Below are positions 21,695 to 36,570 of a stretch of DNA of 64,000 bases, piece by piece. Each line of letters opens with the position of its first letter. Positions within the stretch are counted from its first letter, which is position 1. A model generated the notes under the pieces. The model was not told the DNA's origin, searched no databases, and saw only the letters and a list, made by a program, of their open reading frames with translations. The position numbers and the translations under genes are program-made. Source of the stretch: Malus domestica (taxonomy: Eukaryota > Streptophyta > Magnoliopsida > Rosales > Rosaceae); assembly GCF_042453785.1 (NCBI RefSeq), contig NC_091666.1, forward strand, positions 26,556,501-26,620,500, read 5' to 3'.

Positions 21695-23610
21695 TGAATG
21701 CACAAAAGAGGCGAAATTAATGTGTACAAATATAGCCGAATCAATGAATGAAGTATAAATTAATTACATATTAATATGAAATATGAGAATTAATGTCCTA
21801 AAAAACTTTACGAATTACAACCTTTTATATATTGAATGATTTTATTACTCTAAACGATTACAATAAATCTAGAATATTATGCTTATTCTCTCAATTTAAT
21901 TAATTAAAAATAAATAAAGAATCAGATATATGATACACGTTATTGATTGCATTGTCATATTTTCAAATTTGCATAAAATTAGGCATTTTAATTTTATTTT
22001 CTTAGCAAATTTGAAATATGAAAAGACACTAATTTTGGGTTTCTTGCTTCTCCCAAAACTAGTGTATCTCTAGTTCTATATATATTTGGACAAGTTTATG
22101 AGCAGTATCTCACGTTGGGTGTTTTTTTTTTTCTATATTTTTATCGTTCATACCTGAGTCCATTGCATTTTTCCAGTGGTTGTGTTACCGAGTGAAGGTG
22201 ACGTTGGTGTTGATGGGGAAGGGTCTTCTGGTCGGAATTGGGATGGTAATACACTTAGTAATACCAATGATTTTTGTGGAAAATATGTTGCACTACCGCC
22301 AAACATATCGATCTCATTCGCGGAAAATCGATATTAATCGGGTTGGTCAAAGGTTTAGTCGGAGGGGGTTCTTTGGTTTTAGAGATAAACTCCAAGTATT
22401 TCAGTGAAAAAGGGTTTAGCATTGTAATTTCTAAAAATGAAGGGGAGAGGGTGACAGCCGAGTGTTTCAAAAAATTGTCTAAAGGTTGTCCGTGGCGGGT
22501 GCATGCCTTTTTGTCCTGCTAATGGTTTTTTTTTTATATTCGTACTTTGAATAATGAACATATTTAGTAGTGGTTTAATTCGTGAGCAGAAGGGTGGCAT
22601 GATGTCATCGAAAGTGGTGCTATCCGTTCTAATGGAGCAAGCTTCAAACTAACGTTGAAGCCTACTGAGATTGTAAAGGATAAATACAATCTCAGTTGGC
22701 TTCAACATTAGTTTGAAGCTTACTCATTAGAACGGATGACATCACTTTCGATGTCATCATGCCACCCTTCCGCTCACGAATTAGACCACTACAAGTATGT
22801 CCATTATTCAAAGTACGGATATAAAAAAAATAAAAATAAACCATTAGCAGGACACAAAGTGGCATGCACCGGTCACGGACAACCTTCAAAAAACTTTTTG
22901 GAACACTCGATTGTCACCCTCTCCTTTTCATTTTTTATAAATACAATACTAAACCTTTTTTCAATGAAATACGTACGGAGTTTCTCTCTAAAGCCAAAGA
23001 ACCTCTTTGACCAACCCGATTAATATAGTTTTTCACGGGTAAGATAGATATGTTTGCGGTGGTGGTGCAACATGTTTTCCAAAGAAATTATTGGTATTAC
23101 TGTATCTCAAAAAAAAAAAAAAACGCAATGGATTCAAGTATGAATGATAAAAATATGAAAAGAACAGAATGTGACATACTGCTGATAAACTTTTTCCAAA
23201 CTTATAAAGAACTAGAAATACACTAATTTGGTAGAAACACATGCAGTAAAAGCAAGAAACCCTAAATTAGTGCCTTTTTTCATATTTCAAATTTGGTAAG
23301 AAGATAAAAAACTAAATTAAAATACCTAATTTTATGCAAATTTGAAGACATGACAATGCATCCAATAACGTGTATTATGTATCTGATTCTTTAACTTTTT
23401 ATTAATTAAATTGAGAAATAAGCATAATATTCTTGATTTATTGTAATCGTTTAAATTAATATAATTATTCAGTGTATACACAATTGTAATTCGCATAGTT
23501 TTTCCAGGACATTAGTTCTCATATTTCATGTTAATATGTAATAATTTGTAATGCCTTCCATTGCTTCTTCTATATTTGTACACATTAATTTCGCCTCCTT
23601 TGTGCATTCA
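21695..23610. mobile_element. Very long foldback element with MULE transposase fragment
   Basis: Two arms of ~960 bp, 21695-22667 and about 22690-23610, are inverted copies at roughly 80-85 percent identity by eye. Outer ends are TGAATGCACAAA.GAGGCGAAATTAATG and its inverse ending 23610; the inner turn is GAGATTGTAAAGGATAAATACAATCTC near 22670 (first 20 bases diagnostic). Each arm carries a degraded piece of a MULE transposase N-terminal domain. It looks like a MULE-derived foldback that arose by inverted duplication. No flanking 9-bp duplication is obvious. Confidence 0.8.
22383..22519 (+). pseudogene. MULE transposase N-terminal domain fragment
   Basis: The frame reads KYFSEKGFSIVISKNEGERV followed by TAECFKKLSKGCPWRVHAF. 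The pattern of a phenylalanine-rich start, KN(D/E), RVTA, C and GCPWR.HA is that of the MuDR/FAR1-type N-terminal DNA-binding domain as I know it. The remainder of the transposase is missing. The mirror copy in the other arm (minus, near 22860-22980) has a stop inside the corresponding GCPW motif. Confidence 0.7.
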
Positions 23611-24733
23611 TCTCCAAGATTTTGTGCATTAGTCTTTTATTTTTATTTTTTATTTTTCAAAATCATTAGCTCCCCTTATAAGAATTAATTGTATATATCA
23701 AACATGCAATAATGGTATTTTCGGCACCCGAAAAATGTCAAATGTGTAAAGTAGAATATAATCAATGAATTGGCTTATGTAAAATCCTAGTCGCCAATTT
23801 TTTTTTATAGTAATATTTTCAGTAAAAAATTACTGAAAAAAATTACTCTCCCCATTCTCACAAGTCATATTGCTATGTTTATTGATGTAAATTTTATTCT
23901 GCCAAAGTTATTTCCTCCCAGTTTGCCACTTGCATGATTCCCTAAATTCTTTGTCAATGCTTGAATTTGTCACCAAAGTTTAGCATTTAAATCCGCCAAA
24001 AGCAAGAAGACCAAATCCCCACAAAGCTATGTCAAACGTAAATTACGTAAAGGTGATTAAACCCTCCAACCTTTCTTGACTACTTTCTAAGAGCATCAAA
24101 AGATAAATGTCAAATATTAATTTGATGACTGATGTGGTAATGTCGGATTTCTCTTTTTCCAACTGATATTTTTTATTGTTATAAAGGATATTTGTTGGAC
24201 CCATTTTAAAAAGAAATCAATTAAAATAAATTTTCAAGATCTATAATCGGTGCATTAATGAGACCCACATAATAAAATAATACAATATTATTTGACATCA
24301 CTTTTTTTTTTTCAACTAACATTACATTTTCTCATATGTCAATTCAAATAGGATTGACATTTCGATTGAAACTTGTTCCTGCCTTCAAATTTAATTATAT
24401 AACTTTCCACTTAAAATTTGACTATCTCATTTAGAGATGGTCTTACCCATCACCGGCATAACATTCTTCAATTATCTAGAAAGTCCACGAAAAGTCGAGG
24501 AGACATTGGTAATCTGGTACTCTCACGTAGATTGTAGAATGTTCTACATAGCAGTCGTGACAAAAAACTGTGAAAAAAACCCTAGAAACCAAATGCCACC
24601 GCAAAATCAGACGCACTGTTGTTTCATTGCAGCATTGTGGCGATCGAGGAAGCCACGTCCATTTCTCGTACTACTTACCACAATATGTGTGGAACAAGAG
24701 AACCCCAGTTTTGACTGGGAAACCCTAATGAGG
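23611..24733. other. Spacer and distal promoter of the ELIP gene
   Basis: Strongly AT-rich. No gene is recognised; the open frame at 24437-24898 overlaps the ELIP promoter and TATA box and has no domain. Confidence 0.5.
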
Positions 24734-24742
24734 ACGTACGTG
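24734..24742 (+). promoter_or_regulatory. Double ACGT core upstream of ELIP
   Basis: ACGTACGTG lies about 70 bp before the TATA box. ACGT cores are bZIP/HY5 targets in light-responsive promoters, and ELIP promoters are known to use such elements. Functional use here is inferred. Confidence 0.45.
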
Positions 24743-24803
24743 CTGCCAAATTTTGCACCATTCATTCCTCCACTTGGCACCGAGGGCCTCAAGGTCACTC
24801 CTC

Positions 24804-24810
24804 TATATAA
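24804..24810 (+). promoter_or_regulatory. TATA box of ELIP
   Basis: TATATAA within CTCTATATAATCCC, about 125 bp before the start codon. Confidence 0.7.
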
Positions 24811-24933
24811 TCCCACTCCAAGTCTCCAAAGCATGCAACTTCCACAGTCCAAAAACACACACTTTACAGCCCTTCTTAAAAGTGCATTAGTTGATTAATT
24901 TTCCTACTTAATCCTGTTTCATTAAGAAACACA

Positions 24934-25918
24934 ATGTATGCAATAGTTTCCATGCAATCAATCTTTACAAGCTCTGTAGCTTATGGAGTTGGTAAGAGCA
25001 GAGTGAACCAGCTGATTGTTTCTGCTAATTATCCAGTTAGTCTACGTAAGCATGCTCACATGAGAGTAATCTCCATGGCCAAGGTAAATTTTTACTCTAT
25101 ATATGTCTTTGGTTAATCTAGCATTATGCATGTATTAGGGTCAGGGTTTTCATCACATTTGGGTTAATTGCAGGATGATCAGAAGGAGCAACCAACCACG
25201 TATGCATCAGAAAATTCAGAACCAGCTCCTTCATCACCTTTACCTCCTCGTCCTTCTCCTAAGGTAACTACTCCCTCAACCTATGTAAGGTAGCTTTCTT
25301 TAATTTGTCAAATTTAATTACTTTGTCCGACTCTATTAAACCACACATTTAGCGGCTACTAATTTTGAAATCAGAGTTCAAATTCTGCAAGATAAGCATT
25401 TTTATTATATGCTACGAAGCAATTTGATGAGAGAACATTGTGGGTGGAATTAGGATTGAATCATAAATAAAAATTATAAGCTCATGAAGAGATATTATAT
25501 ATGTATAGATTCTCAAGGATATATACATGACAAACATATATGTGACATGTATACTTCCCTTTGTGTGCAGGTTACCCCAAAGATTTCAGACGTGCTTGCA
25601 TTTAGCGGGCCAGCACCGGAGAGAATCAACGGCAGGCTAGCAATGGTGGGATTTGTTGCAGCTCTAGCAGTGGAGCTATCCAAGGGTCAGGATGTGTTTG
25701 CTCAGATATCGAACGGTGCAGGGATCCCATTGTTTCTTGGCACCAGCATTTTATTGACAGTGGCATCCCTGGTTCCTTTACTGAAAGGGGTGAGTGCGGA
25801 GTCCAAATCAAAGGGGCTCATGACTTCAGATGCTGAGTTGTGGAATGGAAGGCTGGCAATGTTGGGACTTGTAGCTTTGGCCTTCACTGAGTATGTGAAG
25901 GGTGGGACCCTAGTGTAG
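24934..25918 (+). CDS. ELIP: Early light-induced protein, chloroplast thylakoid
   Basis: Three exons, 24934-25083, 25174-25263 and 25571-25918, give 195 residues, the normal ELIP length. Residues 1-45 are Ser/Arg-rich without acids, consistent with a plastid transit peptide; a Pro/Ser-rich linker (65-80) follows. Helix 1 starts with the LHC motif ERINGR (97-102), helix 2 spans about 128-150, and helix 3 starts with AELWNGR (168-174). The two ExxNGR-type motifs are the chlorophyll-binding signatures of the LHC superfamily. ELIPs accumulate transiently in thylakoids under high light or greening and protect against photo-oxidation, probably by binding free chlorophyll. Introns are in phase 0 with standard GT-AG ends. 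Another ATG overlaps at 24938 in a different frame and is not used. Confidence 0.95.
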
Positions 25919-26158
25919 AGTAAATATCTTAAAAGGATGTAACATATTGTACTTACAATTTACAAATTAATATAAATATATAGAAGAAAAGTGCTAAGGA
26001 AATTATCTCGAAAGTGAGAGTTTGCATAGACTCTCACCTCATGTCTTCGACATTATATTTTATAATGTTTTTATGATAATTGACGTTTATTTTGAAATGT
26101 AGAGGGTTCATAAAAAGTCTCATTGTGAGAGAATAACTTTGACATTTTTCTAGGAAAA
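25919..26158. other. ELIP 3' UTR and spacer
   Basis: A likely 3' UTR runs to about 25985. Beyond it, GTGAGAGTTTGCATAGACTCTCAC and a partner near 26110-26140 hint at a small decayed inverted-repeat element (first 20 bases diagnostic). Confidence 0.4.
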
Positions 26159-26335
26159 GGATCCTTTCTGGATCTCTTCCTCTTAATCCACCAAGTCCGG
26201 AAATCTAGACAGTTGAAATTTAATTCAACAGCTACAAACAGGGGTTCACTTTAAAAGTTTAACGGTTGTATCAAATTTCAATGACTCGGATTTCCGAACT
26301 TGATGAATTAGAATAAAAGTATCCAGAAAGGATCC
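26159..26335. mobile_element. MITE with GGATCCTTTCTGGAT ends
   Basis: GGATCCTTTCTGGAT (26159-26173) pairs exactly with ATCCAGAAAGGATCC (26321-26335). Subterminal parts also pair (AAGTCCGGAAATCTAGAC-like left and GACTCGGATTTCCGAACTT-like right). Confidence 0.88.
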
Positions 26336-26950
26336 CTTTCCATTTTTCTATATAGAATGTCACATTTACATATTCCACCATCCCAATATATACACACACT
26401 TTTTTGCTTTTTCCTTCATAGAATTTTTCTAAGGTGAAATGTGGTTTTGAATGCAAGGCAACTTTTAGATCCATGGAATTTGACTTTAGTTGACTTAATA
26501 ATTGCGATACTTCCATTAAAATATTTAACTTTTAACCTTAATTAATTGAATAATTAATTTAAACTTTTAAGCCGCCCACCACAGTAAATATTAACTATCA
26601 ATGCTTCTTTATTTATTTTGCCACTATCAAATTGTTAAGGTCTACGTTTGACAAAAAAAAAATTGTTTAGGAGATTTTCAAAAGTGGAACTTTACACAGA
26701 TTCTCTATCACTTTATATTTTTGCATAATATTTATTGACACAAGAATTAACATTAAAATATGAGATGACAAATAATCTATAAAGAGTACTACTTCGACAG
26801 AATTTTCTTAGCATTTCTTAAAAAAAGTGTTAAGGTCTACAATTACTTTTATCCAACTCCAAGAGCCTAAATATATTAACTAGTCAAATTCTTAGATAAA
26901 ATAAATCAAGTAGCGTCAATCGCAAATGAGCACATAATAATATAGGACAT

Positions 26951-27156
26951 GGCTTCTCTACCCTCCCAGTTTCCATACACTCTCATCCCTTCCTATTTGT
27001 ACGGTCACGATTAAGCCACGTCAATATTTTCATTATTGTTTTTTGTCTTATTATTTCTATAAAAAAAATCAATATAAAATGTTGACGTGACTTAACCGTG
27101 ACCGCATAAAATAGAAAGGAATGAGAGTGTATGGGAACTGGAATGGCAGAGAACCC
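26951..27156. mobile_element. MITE, GGTCACG(A/G)TTAAGCC family, copy 1
   Basis: The left arm (GGCTTCTCTACCCTCCCAGT ... GGTCACGATTAAGCCACGTC) pairs with the right arm (GTTGACGTGACTTAACCGTG ... GGCAGAGAACCC). The element is almost all stem with an AT-rich centre. A second copy lies at 35336. Confidence 0.88.
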
Positions 27157-28149
27157 GGGTCCAATAATATATTGATCATTGGTATGTGTGAGACTCGTGT
27201 GAGTATGATGTAATGTCAACCATTGATGATCGTACATGACTTATATGGGATCCGAACAATGCATATTTAAACTACGTCACATGCCCATGAAGAAATTAGT
27301 GTTAACATATTTTGTAAATGAGATTAAATATCTAAAATTGTTATTGTGTAAATAAAAGTTCTTTTTTGAAACCATGATATTATACTTTAATCAAAACAAA
27401 AAGGGCGCACATTCAATTGTCGGAATTTTCAATCGCTTTAAAATTTTAGAGGAAGACACATAATTTGTTAAAAGCCTAAAACATCGTGAAATTCCCTCAA
27501 AATCATCAAAATCCTTCACTTTATATATTTTTAAAAATAAAATCATAATTGAATAACTCATTTAAAATACAATACAGATTTGTATTAATTTATTTAAAAT
27601 CTTGGTTAAATATCCTTGGACTTTCATATATTCGTTTAAAATGCTAATTAAGTACTCCTAAATTTCTAATCGCTTTCAATTTCTTTCAAAATTTAAAGAT
27701 TTAAAGTACTTCCGTAATTTATGAAGGAGATTAAACTCCAGTGAGAAGAAAATAATTCTAAAAATATCATTTAAATAGTTGTCATTGCACTCCAAAAATT
27801 GTGCACTCCAATCATGTAGAAATATAAAGAAATTTTTTTACACATCAAAGGAGTGTGGAATAAGTTTTTTGTAGTGCCAGCAGCAATAACTTCTTTTTTT
27901 TTTATAATAAAAATATTAAGAGAAAAAAAAAAAAAAAACCTTTAACTGGTTAGTTGATTTTGATGTTTTTTTTTCCCTTCCAAAAGTTGATACTGAAATT
28001 AGATTTACCCTCTCTCTCTCTCTAGAAGTGCAAGCATAGCATCAACAGAGAGCGACAGAGAGACAGTTAAAGGCGAGAGCTTTATTTGCCGTACCGCCAT
28101 CTCCCATTCCCCTCGAGTTCTTCAGCTAATTCTCTCCGAGCAATTGAAG
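27157..28149. other. Spacer and UBC27 promoter/5' UTR
   Basis: AT-rich; no other gene. A CT repeat (28011-28023) and a purine-rich leader precede the start codon, as is usual for plant housekeeping promoters. No canonical TATA box is clear. Confidence 0.5.
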
Positions 28150-30584
<2,435 letters not shown>

Positions 30585-32499
30585 CCAAAAAGAAAAGCTT
30601 TGTTCAGCACACAAATGATAGCTGCCAGCAGAGATTTGATCTTTAAGTATATAAGCTACCCACTCTAAGATGCTGGAAAGTATACTGACATCAAGGATTA
30701 ATTCGATATAAAGTTTTTCTATGTTTAGTTTAGTATTTTTTCAACTTTTCTAATGCTTTGCAGACTTTGTCTCTATCCTTATTAACCATGTATGTTAAAA
30801 TGTGGAACTTGGGTAAAATTTTTATTTCAGCATCTTTGTTCTTTCACCAAAATCAGCCTGGCAGAAAATTCTGGGGGCATCGGTTGGAATTGGAAATGCG
30901 TGTTTGTTTCCAGGGACGGAATGTGCTTCTCTTTGGTGTTATGTTTATCATCGATGTTGTGTTCTTGAAATATTGTTCCAGTACTCACCCGAAAATTCCA
31001 AAGTTTCGGAATGTTTGTGATGAAATGGGGTGTCGGATGATTGACAAATTGGGGGTTCGATCAGATCTTTAGACATGAGTATGGTGTCTTATGTTAGTGC
31101 TTTTTTGGTGGTTCATTGTGGCTTGTTTCTGCAATACAAGTGATAGTAGCGGAAGGGGATTCGTGTCTAGGACTTCCGATGCAGGGGTAATTGTTCTTAA
31201 TCACTTGAGTACAAGCTCCTTGAGGTTCATTGTGGGTAGCTATTTAGTTCCCGCTTCTTGGTGGCTTTGGATCATTTTTAATTTCTCGGGTTTACTTGTT
31301 TCTAAACCGGTGTCTACTTGTTCTCTCATCTTCTGTCCCAGTGACTCTCCTCTCCTTCGGAGTCGAGGTTCTGTGTTCGATTCTCTATTTCCTGGCATTG
31401 CTTCCTTTGATACGTCTCCACTCTGTCTGCTCCCAATTTTCATACCTAACACAAACGTTCAAGCAAAGAAAAGAGAAACCTCAATTTCTGGTACCTACAT
31501 TATTTGGGTGATATTAATAAATGTATAAATAAAATGAATAAAAAACTAATATTGCACTTCTCATTATTTGATGTGCATGGGAAGAGAAATGTCAAATGCA
31601 ATTAAAAAAGCACACAATACATCTGCATGTGTAAAAACGTAACGATTTCGCACTCTATTTTTAGTCATTTGCTCTCTAAATTGAATATTGTACAATTTTT
31701 GTTTTGCATCACAGAGTGCACGAAGCTAAAGAAAAAGCGTTTCGAAAAAAACACGTTATGAAAAATACACGACGCGAAGAAACGAAGCACATTTTGGTAT
31801 AAAAGTGATTAATAGCAATGGTAAACAGCCACTCTCCTTGAAGGAGGAGGTTGACACATGATGAAGAAGGCCATCGCAAGCACCAACGCCAGCACCAGCC
31901 CCAGCAACATGTCGTCGGAATCCGAGCAGCAGATGAAGCTTCCCATCTTCCTCTCCCTCCTTCCTTCCCACACTTCTGTGTGCTTTTTTTTTCCAGAACT
32001 TGAAGAAATTAAATTAAATCTGTTGAAGGGTTTAAGTGGTGAGTTTTTATGCCCTTTTTATCCACCACATATCATACAATGCAGCCAATGGGGAGTGGAC
32101 ACGTTTTGTTCAATGATGTTTTGATTCTTTTACTTCTAGTGGTTTTAGTTTGTCCCTGCTTTGTGGCTCTCAGTCGTTCCGTGGATTCTGCAACACTACA
32201 TGTGCTTATAGTCAACTCTTTTCTCTAACACCACGGTTTAAAGAATATAAATTTCTCTTAATTAGTAAGTGAGATGTTTTAAATTCGACTCATATAGATA
32301 ACGAACAAATATAATATCTCATTTGAGTTTGATCTCTAGTTACAGATGATGTATTGTGTTGTAATGCTTCCCCGTCTCCTTAGAGAGTAGAATATCCCCT
32401 CCTCTGTGTGGTGCAATATCAAGCTTCCGATTTATGGAGTTAAACTTGAAACCTCATGCAAGTAAACAAAATTATCACTAAATTTTAGCACATATTAAT
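30585..32499. other. UBC27 3' UTR, then spacer without a clear gene
   Basis: The 3' UTR probably ends near 30800. Open frames at 30758-31072, 31091-31528 and 31858-32124 show no recognisable domain. The last has a low-complexity Ser/Thr/Asn start and a plausible TATAAAA (31799) about 60 bp upstream, so a small lineage-specific gene cannot be excluded, but I do not call it. Confidence 0.45.
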
Positions 32500-32697
32500 G
32501 ACTTGTTTTAAAGTGCTTTGAAAATGACTAAAATCACTTTTAAAGAAATATTTTTGGATTCCAAAAGCACTTGAAGTGCTTCTTCCACCAATTATGTGAT
32601 TTTCTAGGATTCACTTACGTTTTTACTAAGAATTGGTTCTAAAAACATTTTCGCCAAAAACGTTTTCAGTCATTTTTTAAATACTTTCAAATGAGTC
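32500..32697. mobile_element. MITE-like element with GACT(T/C)(G/A)TTT ends
   Basis: GACTTGTTTTAAAGTGCTTT at the left is an imperfect inverse of ATACTTTCAAATGAGTC at the right. The interior has AAGCACTTGAAGTGCTTC, a small palindrome common in such elements. Confidence 0.6.
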
Positions 32698-32787
32698 TAA
32701 ATATTTGCCATTGTACAAATATATGATGCTTAAGTCGTATAGAAAATAACAATTTTTTTTTTATTTTGCCATTTTGACAGCAGAAAG

Positions 32788-33240
32788 TTTTTTTTTTTTT
32801 TTTTTTGAAAGAAGTACGATATTTCATAAATGAGAAGGCATTGTACAGACACGAGGATAGGGTGCTAATAATGGGTATCGATAAAAACTTTGCCAAGACT
32901 TTTAGCTCGGTTCAAGGGAAAAAGAGCATCCTGCACCTCTAACTAGTAATACTATCCTCAAAAAGTAAATCAAAAATTACATCATGTGGTTCTTCAAACC
33001 ATAAAACAAAAAAAGCTACAGTTAAACCCAATCTCGCGAGCTCATGTGCAACCTTGTTCGTCTCACGTCGACCAAACACAACCTTCCGATGCTGAAAGGA
33101 CCGCAGCAAAAAAGAGAAAAAATCTCGACAGGCCCAGTTCACAAAACCAGAAGGTGAAGTCCAAAGATTTGGGCTTCTTGATTGGACTGCTTGTAAGAAG
33201 CTTCGAAAACATCATGTACACACTGACTCAATGAAAAACA
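32788..33240 (-). mobile_element. 5'-truncated L1-type LINE remnant
   Basis: On the minus strand the frame 33142-32939 reads (E)TNKVAHELARLGLTVAFFV ... WFEEPHDVI, the conserved end of the RNase H domain of plant L1-like LINEs. About 130 bp further there is a terminal A19 (32806-32788), the expected poly(A) tail. Endonuclease and reverse transcriptase are missing, so this is a dead 5'-truncated copy. Confidence 0.78.
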
Positions 33241-35335
33241 TTCTCGTCCTTGTAGTTCAGTTGATAAAGAATATTTAAACATACGTTCAAAGTCCTCCCT
33301 TTTCTGCTATGATCGCTTGTACGACCCGACAACGTCACCGTTTCTTACATTTCTTCTTTTTATTAAACAAAATAATAATGTTATAATTTTGACTTTGGTT
33401 TAAGGTGTCAAACTTTGAAATAGGAACACTTTGATGTTGTGGTCATTGAAAATGAAATGATCATAGAAAATACAATTGCTTGTGATTAAATAGTGAGTGG
33501 TCAATTTATAGTTCAACAAGAATTGTTTAAAAAAATATGTCCAATAAATATACAATACCGGTCAATGGTTGATAATATTTTAAACACAAGATCATCATAT
33601 GTAATCTCATCCTTGAATTCACAATCACAAATAAGTTCAATATCACTAACATATTAGTTAAATTGATCCACGTTACATATATGCTAATCAATATAATTTA
33701 AAAAAAAAAGTGATATGTTAGTTAAATTTGATACCCATTTAGTTTCAGCATAATTTACCATCAAGATCACCAACTTAATTTAACGACTGATTATTAGGTG
33801 TGATGTTTGATCACAAAAAATATCGATGATGTTAACTATAAACCTCACACACAAACTGTATTCAGAGGCGGATCCACCTTGGGGCAAGGAGGGTTAGCTA
33901 ACCTCACCAAGCTTAGAAATCTTCCACGAAAGAGCTAGGTATTGCCCTTTGAAGATATGAGTTGCCCTGAAAGTTGCCTCCAATTGCTCGACGAATTCTC
34001 TATGGCACTAGGCAGGGTGGTTGCTAGTCTTTTTGGTATGCGTTGCTATGGCCATCTTTCAGTATGCTTACTCGACATATGTTGGCATGCTTGCTCAAAT
34101 ACTACTGACTTTCGTCGACATGCTTACTCATAAACTGTTGGCTTCTATTGACATACGTGCAGTATGACTGAGAAAATGACCTCAAACCTTTCAAAGCTCG
34201 ATGAGATGCCAATTTACATGTTATTTTGCCCAAAAACTTTTTTGCACTTTCCGCGCTATTCTTATTAACTCTCTAATTATATTTCCTGATCTGCCATTGA
34301 CTATATTTAGCTTTATTACATCTTCGAGGTAAGACTTTATGCTTCTTTAGAATTAAGATGAAAATAAAGGTTTGGTGAATATACTCATCACTACAAACCG
34401 ATGAGTGAAGATTGATGACATCCAACCTATATTTTTAATTTGCCATTCTACCTAACTCAAATGTGACTCATGCAGCAAGGAAAAATAAATTAAATTGAGC
34501 GGAGCAATGAATGAAAGTTTATGTTTCTAGAAAAAAACTTGGCATGCTCTGTCCTTTCCTTGCCCTTTTATTATTTTATGAAAGCTTGAATCATCTAGTC
34601 AATGACAGGTCAATTTTCTATTTAATCACCGGCACTTTAAACTTGACCTTCAATTTGTTTGACTCAATACCTTTTCTTTTAGATGATACTATTCACATAC
34701 TTATTTTTAATTTTTTACATATTTCTCTTAATTATCAACAGACAGATAGACAAAAATTAAGAAAAATGTGTCAGAGGTAAAAAAAAAATGCATGAATAGA
34801 ACTACCATTTCTTCTTCTTTCCCATTTAAATTCCACGTTATTTATTCTCGCTTGAATGCGAATCATTACCCCTATATAATTAAATATGATACTTTGATTG
34901 TTAAGAGTAGTGGCGAATCTAAAAATTTTGAGGCAAAATAAAGATTTATGTTATTTGCTCAACTGTATCCTGCTACATTTACATTGATAGGAGATCACGT
35001 GTCATCCTTCTCCTATCGCTTATTTTTTTATTATAATGAAACTACAAAAAAAAAAAGGGAAAATAAACTCTTTGATAATAGTCACATATGAGACACCTAG
35101 AAATTTCCTGCCCTTCCCTCTTCATGTTCGAGGATAACATCACTAGAACCGTAGAACGTTGTGAAATCTCGTCTAGCGTCATCTTTTTTCTATCAGTTAA
35201 TCAGTTAGAATTTTCTGGTGTAGCTACGTAGGATGTAAATTTTGTCAGTTGAAAATACAATTCTTTACTAGTGGTAGCCATGCAATCAAACCACCACAAA
35301 TTAACAAAAACTTGATGCCTGCAATTGCAATTGGA
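33241..35335. other. Intergenic spacer, no gene seen
   Basis: AT-rich; phrases such as GGCGGATCCACCTTGGGGCA near 33868 and AGTGGCGAATCTAAAAATTT near 34909 are typical transposon debris. Open frames at 33942-34133 and 34511-34780 have no domain. Confidence 0.5.
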
Positions 35336-35505
35336 AGCAGACTCTCTGCCCTCCCATGCCCTTCTGTTTTGTGTGGTCACGGTTAAGCCAAGTCAACATT
35401 TTATATATTTTTTTTATAAAGATAATAAGATAAAAATGAATAGTAATATAAAATATTGACGTGATTTAATCGTGACTACACAAACAGGAGGGCAGAGAAT
35501 CTGCC
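35336..35505. mobile_element. MITE, GGTCACG(A/G)TTAAGCC family, copy 2
   Basis: AGACTCTCTGCCCTCCCATG ... GGTCACGGTTAAGCCAAGTC pairs with ATTGACGTGATTTAATCGTG ... GGAGGGCAGAGAATCTGCC. It shares stem sequence with the copy at 26951. Confidence 0.88.
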
Positions 35506-35733
35506 TCCATTGCAATTCTACTTAAATTCAACTGCAAGTTTTGTTTCTTTGTTTCTTGTAATAAATGTGAGTATCCAACCTATCTTACCCTTTTTAATAG
35601 GTTCGGTGGGGTTGGTAGAATTCATTTTCATTTCACTTTTATTGTTGGGAACACGATTAAATATATCAAGTGTTATAATATAATTTGTTAAAATTTTTTT
35701 ATTACATCAAGTTACTAATTAATTATAAGGAAA

Positions 35734-35881
35734 ATTAATAAAATGGCTTGAAAACTTTGAGCTTTAACGATAAGAACAAAATAAAGGGTAAAGTGAATAG
35801 TATCATGATTGACTTTGTAGTGTAAAAATGTGGATTTTCGTTAAAGTGAACAGTACCGGAAGTTTTTTTGTTAAAGTTCCC
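35734..35881. repeat. Dispersed 'AAAACTTTGAG' repeat, copy 1
   Basis: Shares with 37111 and 44574 the run ATTTGAAAACTTTGAGTTTTAA (variant GGCTTGAAAACTTTGAGCTT here), GTGAATAGTA, AGTGTAAAAATGTG and TTCGTTAAAGTGAACAGTA. From memory this family is very frequent in apple and pear. Confidence 0.8.
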
Positions 35882-36270
35882 TTAATTATATTGTTACAAT
35901 TTGTGTGTCGAACTATTTTCGATACACTGAAAAATCTCTCTATTTACTGCTTATCAAACTATTAATTATTATTCATTCTTTATCACTTTACTTTTGCACA
36001 AAATTGGCTTCCTTTTCACTCTAGGTCGAATTATTCAGCCGTCCAAAACCGAAAGAACTACTTTTTGTAGTTAGAGTGGATCATTTTTTGGATTGGTGTT
36101 AATTTACAGGTTGTATTTGAAGTAGCATGAGGCTGAATTGGTGAATGTTACTTAAGCATTGGAGATATCGATGAGAGGTGTAGATCGATAAACAACGAAG
36201 AGAATGTCAATGTTATAAGAACCATCTATTTTCTCGGTTCTTTTTCTCATCTTGCAATGTTATTTCATTA

Positions 36271-36570
36271 TTAAAAGAGTAATATTATTCATACCATGTT
36301 TTTGTATCATATTTTCATACCATCTTATGTGACATTTGACATGGACAGTTACATCATTTGAATTAATCAGATTTTTAAATTTAGTTCATTATTTAATAAA
36401 CTAATAATTAAGAAAAACCAGTTAATTAAATGGTGATTGTGGGAGTCTTTCTCCTTCTTTTCTTGCGTTTTGCAAATTTTTCAAATAATGTGACTGTTCA
36501 CATCAGATGCCACCTAAGATGGTATAGAAATATGATATAAAACATGATATGAATAACATTACTCTTATTA
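36271..36570. mobile_element. MITE with TAAAAGAGTAAT ends
   Basis: The left 30 bp (TTAAAAGAGTAATATTATTC ATACCATGTT) is the inverse of 36541-36570 with few mismatches. Subterminal TATCATATTTTCATACCATC and GATGGTATAGAAATATGATA-like words also pair. Confidence 0.88.

Noticed and set aside
24437-24898. 153-codon open frame before ELIP
   Set aside because: It contains the ELIP TATA box and leader and has no recognisable domain.
31858-32124. 88-codon open frame with a Ser/Thr-rich start and an upstream TATA-like box
   Set aside because: No family resemblance and no splice partner; a lineage-specific gene is possible but not supported.
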